DNA from: Candidatus Woesearchaeota archaeon | GTDB lineage: Archaea > Nanobdellota > Nanobdellia > Woesearchaeales > GCA-2687795 | Reading direction: 5' to 3' | Length of the DNA: 64,000 bases | Assembly (NCBI GenBank): GCA_002687795.1 | Contig: NZBG01000024.1 | Span: forward strand, 6,905 to 70,904 | Shown: piece after piece, positions 58,389 through 64,000 of the stretch | Position numbering within the stretch: position 1 is the stretch's first letter | Layout of the letters: every line of letters starts with the position of its first letter | Position numbers and translations under genes: made by a program | Notes under the pieces: model-generated | Told to the model about the DNA's origin: nothing | Database searches by the model: none | The model's input: only the letters and a program-made list of their open reading frames with translations

Positions 58389-58836
58389 ATGAAAAAAATA
58401 ATTACAGAAGTCTTATTGGTTATGATTTTAGGGGTCTTTTTGGCGGGTTGCACTTCAAGCACAAAAACACCCACAGGAAGCGCTGTTGTTAGTGATGATT
58501 ATATAAGGATCTCTCTCTGAGGTATCATCAAAAATGGAGAAATATTCTTTTGATGCTGGAGGTGTAAGAGTAAAGTATTTTGTTGTAAAAGGCACAGACG
58601 GCAATGTAAGGACAGCCTTTGATGCCTGTGATGTCTGCGGTGGTTCGCAAGGATACTCTCAAAGGGGTAGTGATGTAGTATGCAACAAATGCAGCAGAAA
58701 CTTTAAGATTAATGCTTTGGGCAGTGAAAACCTTGGTGGTGGCTGCTGGCCATCCTTTTTAGAGCATAAGATTGAGGGAAATAATGTGTTAATAAAGAAA
58801 TCTGACATAGTGGCAGGAGCTTTTAGGTTTAGATGA
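58389..58836 (+). CDS. DUF2318-like lipoprotein, frameshifted at a CT repeat
   Basis: ATG 58389 starts a lipoprotein signal (MKKIITEVLLVMILGVFLAGCTSS), which stops at TGA 58518-58520 in the run CTCTCTCT (58511-58518). One more CT unit would join it to the ORF starting at 58534. The distal protein reads EKYSFDAGGVRVKYFVVKGTDGNVRTAFDACDVCGGSQGYSQ, CNKCSRNF and GGGCWPSFLEH, typical of DUF2318 / FtrD-like proteins, which carry a heme- or cluster-type metal site in Fe/Cu uptake systems. The restored length would be about 149 residues. Whether the frameshift is real is unknown. Confidence 0.75.
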
Positions 58837-58886
58837 AAGCATTAATATAATTAATAGTAAATAAAATAGTCTAATCTATCCAAAAA

Positions 58887-61079
58887 ATGAAAACAACAAA
58901 CCTCCAAATAACCGGGATGCACTGCGCAAGCTGCGCGACTATAATCAATAAATCTTTAACAAAAGCAAAAGGCGTAAAAGAATCTAATGTAAACTTCTCC
59001 ACAAACAAGGCAACTGTGCTTTTTGATGAAACGCAGCTTTCAGAAGAAGTTATAATGAAAATAATTGAGGATAAAGGCTATAAAGCCATGCTTAGCACAG
59101 GAAAAGATGATTTTAAAAAACAGGAACTTATGCAAAAAGAGGAAATCAAAGGTCTAAGAAACAAATTCATTCTAAGCCTTATTTTTGCTATTCCAGCTTT
59201 TATTATTGGCATGGTATTCATGTGGCTTGACATAATGGTTCCATACCAGGATTATATTCTTTGGTTCTTAGCAACACCTATCCAGTTCTATGTTGGCTGG
59301 CAGTTTTATAAGGGAACATGGGCTGCTTTAAAGAACAAGACTGCTAACATGGATTCGCTTGTTGCTCTTGGCACAAGCGCAGCTTACTTATTCAGCGTCT
59401 ATGCAGTGTTATTTAAGCCGGAACTTGGCCAGTATTTTGAGACATCTGCAATTCTCATAACCTTAGTCATAATGGGTAAGCTCCTTGAAGCCATAGCAAA
59501 AGGGAAAACCTCTGAAGCAATCAAAAAGCTTATGGGCTTATCCCCCAAAACAGCAACAGTAATAAGAAAGGGAAAAGAGATTAAGATAAAGATTGACGAT
59601 GTTGTTGAAGGAGATATAATCATAGTCAAACCAGGAGAAAAAATTCCAGTGGATGGAAATATAGTAGAAGGCATTTCATCTGTTGATGAAAGCATGATTA
59701 CCGGGGAAAGCATGCCGGTTGAAAAGAAGAAAGGTGACATAGTAACAGGAGCTACAATCAACAAGCACGGCAGCTTCAGGTTCAAGGCAACAAAAGTTGG
59801 AGAAAATACAACATTGTCAAGAATTGTTAAATTAATTGAAGAAGCCCAAGGAAAAAAGGCTCCAATACAAAGATTTGCTGACGTTGTATCCTCATATTTT
59901 GTTCCTGTTGTGATAGGCATATCAATTATAACTTTTTTAACCTGGTACTTTGGATTTGGCAAAGAGATTCAGTTTGCTTTGATAACCTCAGTAGCAGTCC
60001 TTGTTATTGCATGCCCATGCTCTTTAGGTCTTGCAACCCCAACAGCAATCATGGTAGGAACAGGCAAAGGCGCTAAAAAAGGAATCCTTATCAAAGGCGG
60101 AGATGCCCTTGAGACAGCTCACAAGCTAAGTTCCATCATCTTTGACAAGACAGGAACAATAACAAAAGGCGTTCCAGAAGTAACAGACATAATGCCAATA
60201 AACATAGGCTCTGAAAATAAATTACTTCAACTGGCAGCAAGCATAGAAAAAAACTCTGAGCATCCTTTGGCAGAAGCTATTGTAAACAAAGCAAAACAGG
60301 AAAAGCTGGCTCTTAAAGAGCCTAAAGCTTTCAAGGCAATACCTGGCCATGGCATAAAAGCAAAACTGAACAGGATCCAATACTACTTTGGCAATGCGAA
60401 ACTTATGGCTGATAATAAGATTAATATTAAGAAGTTAAAAGCCAAGATAGAAAGCCTTGAAGAACAGGGAAAGACTGTTATGGTTATCTCAGACAAGAAA
60501 AAAGTTCAGGGTATTATAGCTGTTGCAGATACCATCAAGGAAACATCAAAAACTGCTGTTAACAAGCTGCAGGATATGAAAATCTTTGTTTATATGATAA
60601 CAGGCGATAATAAAAGAACCGCTAATGCAATCGCTAAACAAGCTGGAATAAACCATGTGTTTGCAGAAGTTTTACCAGAGGATAAAGCTAATTATGTAAA
60701 GAAGCTTCAGAAAAAAGGAAAGGTTGCGATGGTGGGGGATGGAATTAACGATGCTCCTGCATTGGCTCAGGCTGATATTGGAATTGCCATGGGTTCAGGC
60801 ACAGATGTTGCCATGGAAACAGGCAACATAGTGTTAATGAGAAACGATCTTTTAGATGTGCCAAGGTCTATCAAACTAAGCAAATTAACAATGTCAAAGA
60901 TAAGGCAGAACATGTTCTGGGCATTGTTTTATAACACTTTAGGCATACCACTCGCTGCAGGAGTGCTTTACCCTTTCACAGGCTGGCTCCTTTCCCCTAT
61001 TATAGCGGGAGCAGCAATGGCAATGAGCAGCGTGAGTGTTGTAAGCAACTCTTTGCTGCTCAAGTATAAGAAGTTATAA
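58887..61079 (+). CDS. copA: Copper-translocating P-type ATPase (CopA)
   Basis: A 730-residue Cu(I) exporter. N-terminal HMA domain GMHCASCATI, six to eight membrane helices with the transport-site motif CPC (VIACPCSLGLATP, near residue 374), actuator TGES (SMITGESMPVE), phosphorylation DKTGTITKG, nucleotide-binding with SEHPLAEAI (HP motif) and GDGINDAPALAQADIG. All catalytic residues are intact. A single HMA domain. It ends the copper cluster (HMA, HMA-SafE-cupredoxin, DsbA, TlpA-like, DUF2318, CopA), all on the plus strand with short gaps. Confidence 0.95.
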   Translation: MKTTNLQITGMHCASCATIINKSLTKAKGVKESNVNFSTNKATVLFDETQLSEEVIMKIIEDKGYKAMLSTGKDDFKKQELMQKEEIKGLRNKFILSLIFAIPAFIIGMVFMWLDIMVPYQDYILWFLATPIQFYVGWQFYKGTWAALKNKTANMDSLVALGTSAAYLFSVYAVLFKPELGQYFETSAILITLVIMGKLLEAIAKGKTSEAIKKLMGLSPKTATVIRKGKEIKIKIDDVVEGDIIIVKPGEKIPVDGNIVEGISSVDESMITGESMPVEKKKGDIVTGATINKHGSFRFKATKVGENTTLSRIVKLIEEAQGKKAPIQRFADVVSSYFVPVVIGISIITFLTWYFGFGKEIQFALITSVAVLVIACPCSLGLATPTAIMVGTGKGAKKGILIKGGDALETAHKLSSIIFDKTGTITKGVPEVTDIMPINIGSENKLLQLAASIEKNSEHPLAEAIVNKAKQEKLALKEPKAFKAIPGHGIKAKLNRIQYYFGNAKLMADNKINIKKLKAKIESLEEQGKTVMVISDKKKVQGIIAVADTIKETSKTAVNKLQDMKIFVYMITGDNKRTANAIAKQAGINHVFAEVLPEDKANYVKKLQKKGKVAMVGDGINDAPALAQADIGIAMGSGTDVAMETGNIVLMRNDLLDVPRSIKLSKLTMSKIRQNMFWALFYNTLGIPLAAGVLYPFTGWLLSPIIAGAAMAMSSVSVVSNSLLLKYKKL

Positions 61080-61097
61080 TCCCTATCCTTCTCTCAC

Positions 61098-62083
61098 TTA
61101 ATCCACTGAAAAATAGAATATGCGCACAAAAAGATAGATTAGGTACAACACTATCAAATAAACTCCTCCTCCTTTTCCTAACTTTCCTTTTGTTCTAATC
61201 AGGTATAATAACAACAAAGCAGCCGTTATAGTTTCCATTGGTAAGTCCCAATATATCAATGGCCTTGGCACCCAATATGTGGAGATAAGCGCTCCTCCTC
61301 CGATAGCCACCAAAGGATTGGTTATATTGCTTCCAATCAATGTCCCTAATGACAATCCTGTTGCCTTTTGCCGTAGTCCAGATATTGCCGTAAATAGCTC
61401 AGGCGATGCTGATGCAACACCAAGGCTTATTACACCTATCAAAGAACCCCCTAATCCAGTAATCAACACAATATGCTGTGTTGCTGATAACAAGAAATGG
61501 GCGCTTACCAATATTAAAACAATGCAAGCTATTGAGATCATGATATTCTTTGCTAGATTAATCTCTTTAACTTTCTTGAGTTTTTTGTGACTAGCGTCTT
61601 CCTTCCGGTAGAGAAAGACTATATATCCAATAAACGTTGCAAAAAGGATAAACCCATCAGCTCTGGACAATATCCCATCCCATGTAAGACTAAAGTCATC
61701 AGCGTAGTGCCTATCATAGGCAGATAAGCTGTTAATAGAAAATCTTTCTTGAAAACCAAACCTCCTGTCAATAATACAACTATACCCAACACAAGAGTTT
61801 GTTGGATAACATCTGAGCCAATATTTGCGCCAAGCACAGTTGCTGAAGCAATCTCGTATTGTAAGGAACCTGAAAGAATATTAAATGAAGCAATCAAATG
61901 CGCAAAAATCTCCGGGAAACTTGTAGCTATTGAGAAAATAACCAATCCACCAAAAGTCATTGAATATCCATAATGACGGAGTAACCTTAATATCTTCTTT
62001 ACTGCTATGTTAGCACTACCCATTAATATGAGTGTAGCGGCTATTCCTATAACGATTGGTGTAATTATCCCGTCAATTGCCAT
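61098..62083 (-). CDS. CaCA-family cation exchanger, split by a one-base frameshift
   Basis: Two overlapping minus-strand ORFs, 62083-61619 and 61670-61098, each carry one alpha repeat: FGGLVIFSIATSFPEIFAHLIASF and GVISLGVASASPELFTAISGLRQ. They join if one base is added near 61683, where the message reads TTACATGG and a TTAACATGG would encode LTWDGILSRADGFILF, the usual hinge of CaCA proteins. The restored length (~328 residues) is normal. The conserved motif positions are GTSxPE-like but read ATSFPE and SASPE. It probably moves Ca2+ or another divalent cation. A paralogous intact gene is at 23537-24478. Confidence 0.8.
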
Positions 62084-62120
62084 AGTTTATTAATTAAGAT
62101 AAAAAGTATAAAAATTTATC

Positions 62121-62360
62121 TTATTTTTTCCCTTTCTTTGGCTTAGGCTTTTCTGCGCCAGGATTGCATACTTTGCAAGTACAGCCTTCTGCAAGCTTCT
62201 TGTTCAGCACAGGGCAGGTTACAAAAGCTACTGACATCAGTATAGTCAGCCATAATGCATTTACCAAGGCATTGCTTACATTCAATAAGCTAAGCAATAA
62301 AGCAAAGAAACCCCATGTTGCTACTCCAGATATAGCACAAAAACCACCGCATTTACACAT
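62121..62360 (-). CDS. Small membrane protein with metal-binding cysteine ends
   Basis: A 79-residue protein starting at ATG 62360 (GAGGTG upstream) with MCKCGGFCAISGVA, then two hydrophobic helices, and a basic C-terminus with GCTCKVCNPG before a KPKPKKGKK tail. The CKC/GFC and CTCKVC clusters could hold Cu, Zn or Fe-S. No family is recognised. It lies within the cation-handling part of the island. Confidence 0.55.
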   Translation of the reverse strand: MCKCGGFCAISGVATWGFFALLLSLLNVSNALVNALWLTILMSVAFVTCPVLNKKLAEGCTCKVCNPGAEKPKPKKGKK

Positions 62361-62388
62361 TTTTTCACCTCTTTTTTTCAATTTAGTT

Positions 62389-63063
62389 CTATACAAATGA
62401 CCAGTTTAAAAATATTATCATCAAAGTATACAGCACAACGCCAATTATGAAAGATAATGGCTCTCCTTTTTCGCTGGGAGGAATGGAATGCCTTATGACT
62501 GTAAACAATAGTATTCCTATAACAGTGCCCAATAATATATTATCTATCATTATGGTTATGTTCACAAAGCTTGCGAACAACACACCTAATAATGTAGATA
62601 TTGATAATATAAACCTGATACTCTTAAATTTGGTTTTGTCCACAGGTAGTGTGCTTACTGCAGTATAAAGCAATATAGGAATAAAGAATAATGTTCCTTT
62701 CATCACACCCTGCTCAACAAAGTTCACTATGATTATTCCAACAATGAAATGATAAATAAAAGATATCACAGAGTCTTCAATGGCTAAATCTCTTATTAAC
62801 TTATTTTTGGGGGCATGCTGATATATGTATCTTTCAACAAGATGAAACAGTATAAACCCAAAAAGCACGAATATGAACAGGAATTTGCTTATCTGCACAG
62901 CCCCTTCGCTAAACTGCGGAAATAAATCAAGAAATATATAGGTTATAGAGATTCCAGCCGAGAATGAAATGATATGGTTATAATAATGCGCTTTCTCTGA
63001 AAGAAGATGCCCGCTAAGGTAATGGACAATTCCCATTATTAATCCAAAGATTATTGCTATCAT
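62389..63063 (-). CDS. Polytopic membrane protein, ZIP-like
   Basis: A 224-residue protein of about seven helices. The segment HIISFSAGISITYIFLDLFPQFSEG resembles the second helix of ZIP metal permeases (where SFAAG and HLLPE-like motifs occur), and GHLLSEKAHYYNH adds histidines. The usual ZIP metal-binding helix 4-5 motifs (HxxxDG/HE) are not clear. It could be a diverged divalent-metal transporter. No alternative family is obvious. Confidence 0.5.
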   Translation of the reverse strand: MIAIIFGLIMGIVHYLSGHLLSEKAHYYNHIISFSAGISITYIFLDLFPQFSEGAVQISKFLFIFVLFGFILFHLVERYIYQHAPKNKLIRDLAIEDSVISFIYHFIVGIIIVNFVEQGVMKGTLFFIPILLYTAVSTLPVDKTKFKSIRFILSISTLLGVLFASFVNITIMIDNILLGTVIGILLFTVIRHSIPPSEKGEPLSFIIGVVLYTLMIIFLNWSFV

Positions 63064-63181
63064 TTTTTCCTTTGCCTTTTTAGGATAAGGAACTTTCTGA
63101 AGTTATTTGTTTATTAAATTTTTGTTTTGACGTATTTTCCCTAACGATAAGCTTATTAAGCATTTATGTTCCATCAATTTA

Positions 63182-63454
63182 ATGAATACAAACAGAGCAA
63201 AAATAACAGCAGCCTTTGGAACCATCTTGGCTTTTCTTGGGGGAATAGGCGCATATGCAAGTTCTATCGGCTTATGCGCTTGTACTTTAGCGCCGATATT
63301 CTCATTTGTAGGCATAATCTCAATAATAGTAAGCTTTTTATCAGAAAATAAACTATTCTTTTTAGTAACAGGCATTATTCTTTTAATAATTAGCTTTATA
63401 TTTTATAAGAAAAAGAAAGTATGCAGGATACATAAAAAAGCCAAAAGAAAGTAA
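63182..63454 (+). CDS. Small membrane protein with a CxC motif (Mer-like shape)
   Basis: A 90-residue protein: basic start MNTNRAKITAAFG, a helix with GGIGAYASSIGLCACTLAPIFSFVG, a second helix and a KKKKVCRIHKKAKRK tail. The GLCACT pair in the first helix followed by a short hairpin recalls small metal-transport proteins such as MerT/MerF-like, though no clear family match can be stated. It is adjacent to the Lrp-type regulator with a cysteine tail, on the opposite strand, converging on it with a 3-base gap. Confidence 0.5.
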   Translation: MNTNRAKITAAFGTILAFLGGIGAYASSIGLCACTLAPIFSFVGIISIIVSFLSENKLFFLVTGIILLIISFIFYKKKKVCRIHKKAKRK

Positions 63455-63457
63455 AAT

Positions 63458-64000
63458 TTAGAACTCTTCACCACAATTCCTGCAATCCTGGTTGCAGCTG
63501 GTTTGTTTCTTGTTCTCGTAATCAATATTCAAAGGCAGCACAAGGTCCTTTGCAGTTGATATCACTATGTTCATTTCAACATCTTTAACCTTGGGGTTGC
63601 CTCTGAGATGGTGGTTGACAATACCTTCTAATCTTTTTAGGTCAGTTCCCATGAATAACAGGCAGAGGTTATGCCTTCCTGATGTTACCAATGCATTAAC
63701 AAAGAAAGGACAATCCTTAAATTCTTCCACTATTGCGTTTGTATCAGTTGAGTTTACATCAATCTTTGCAAGATGAAGGTCAACAACCTTGAAATTCACG
63801 CCATTAATATTATAAAGAATTCCTTTATGCTGAAGCTTCCTTATCCTTGCCCCCACAGAAGGCTGGCTCAGCTTGATTCTTTTGGCAACCTCTTCCTGCG
63901 AAACATGCGGGTTCTTGGAAATCATTGATAAGATAACATTGTCCCTGTCATCTAAGCCTAATTTCTCATTAAATCTTGTCTTTTTCCTGAACTCTTCAAT
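63458..64000 (-). CDS. Lrp/AsnC-family regulator with a cysteine tail (N-terminus beyond the window)
   Basis: The minus-strand frame runs into the window end (translated back as far as FRKKTRFNEKLGLDDRDNVILS). It contains the HTH DDRDNVILSMISKNPHVSQEEVAKRIKLSQPSVGARIRKL and a RAM-like ligand domain with KIDVNSTDTNAIVEEFKDCPFFVNALVTSGRHNLCLLFMG. The C-terminal CNQDCRNCGEEF (C-x3-C-x2-C) is not usual for Lrp and suggests metal or thiol sensing. Position at the edge of the metal island supports such a role. Confidence 0.8.
   Translation of the reverse strand: MEEFRKKTRFNEKLGLDDRDNVILSMISKNPHVSQEEVAKRIKLSQPSVGARIRKLQHKGILYNINGVNFKVVDLHLAKIDVNSTDTNAIVEEFKDCPFFVNALVTSGRHNLCLLFMGTDLKRLEGIVNHHLRGNPKVKDVEMNIVISTAKDLVLPLNIDYENKKQTSCNQDCRNCGEEF

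Overview
The window comes from an AT-rich archaeal genome. Archaeal markers include Orc1/Cdc6, RadA, aIF5A with deoxyhypusine synthase, diphthine synthase, the archaeal D-aminoacyl-tRNA deacylase, GatD, ribosomal proteins eL40 and eS6, archaeal-type GlyRS and PheS, RtcB and a translin-like protein. Many genes are leaderless: a TTTATAAA-like box lies about 25 bases before the ATG. Genes inside operons instead carry GGAGGT/GAGGTG ribosome binding sites. The small compact genes, orphan cysteine-rich secreted proteins and domain fusions suggest a DPANN archaeon, possibly Woesearchaeota-like. That placement is inference and was not tested by phylogeny.

Layout. 1-770: the start of orc1/cdc6 and, upstream of it, a probable replication origin with two inverted ORB-like boxes around a very AT-rich core. 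768-15014: a TrmB regulator, an AAA+/VWA pair, an orphan secreted protein, a radical SAM activase, a truncated FtsZ-like ORF, then mostly translation and RNA-modification genes (cytidylate kinase, diphthine synthase, PLP decarboxylase plus deoxyhypusine synthase, DTD2, aIF5A, eL40). 15016-16181: two 5'-truncated genes lying head to head. 16152-41323: tRNA synthetases, Sua5, RtcB, antiporters and permeases, tRNA-guanine transglycosylase, GatD, a long coiled-coil protein, a B12-type radical SAM protein and RadA. 41347-45145: a two-gene operon of secreted cysteine-repeat proteins. 45232-51935: a thymidylate synthase-like fusion, an eS6 operon, a slipin and a HemK2-like methyltransferase fused to a kinase-like domain.

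51937-64000 is a dense metal and thiol redox island. It holds an HxlR regulator, a DUF1858-like protein, two paralogous Fe-S proteins, a hemerythrin, a membrane-anchored winged-helix protein, a small HMA metallochaperone, an HMA/SafE/cupredoxin fusion, a DsbA, a thioredoxin-like lipoprotein, a DUF2318-like lipoprotein, a CopA-type ATPase, a CaCA exchanger, small cysteine-containing membrane proteins, a ZIP-like protein and an Lrp-type regulator with a cysteine tail. The best reading is copper handling coupled to extracytoplasmic thiol and Fe-S chemistry. It is the most promising candidate here for an under-described system.

Five genes (near 4116, 42490, 53471, 58511 and 61683) are broken by small frameshifts. 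Each is repaired by adding one or two bases, and three of the five sit in a clear homopolymer or dinucleotide run. Consensus sequencing error is therefore as likely as real gene decay or slippage-based switching. The truncated FtsZ-like ORF and the head-to-head truncated pair cannot be repaired that way and look like real rearrangements.
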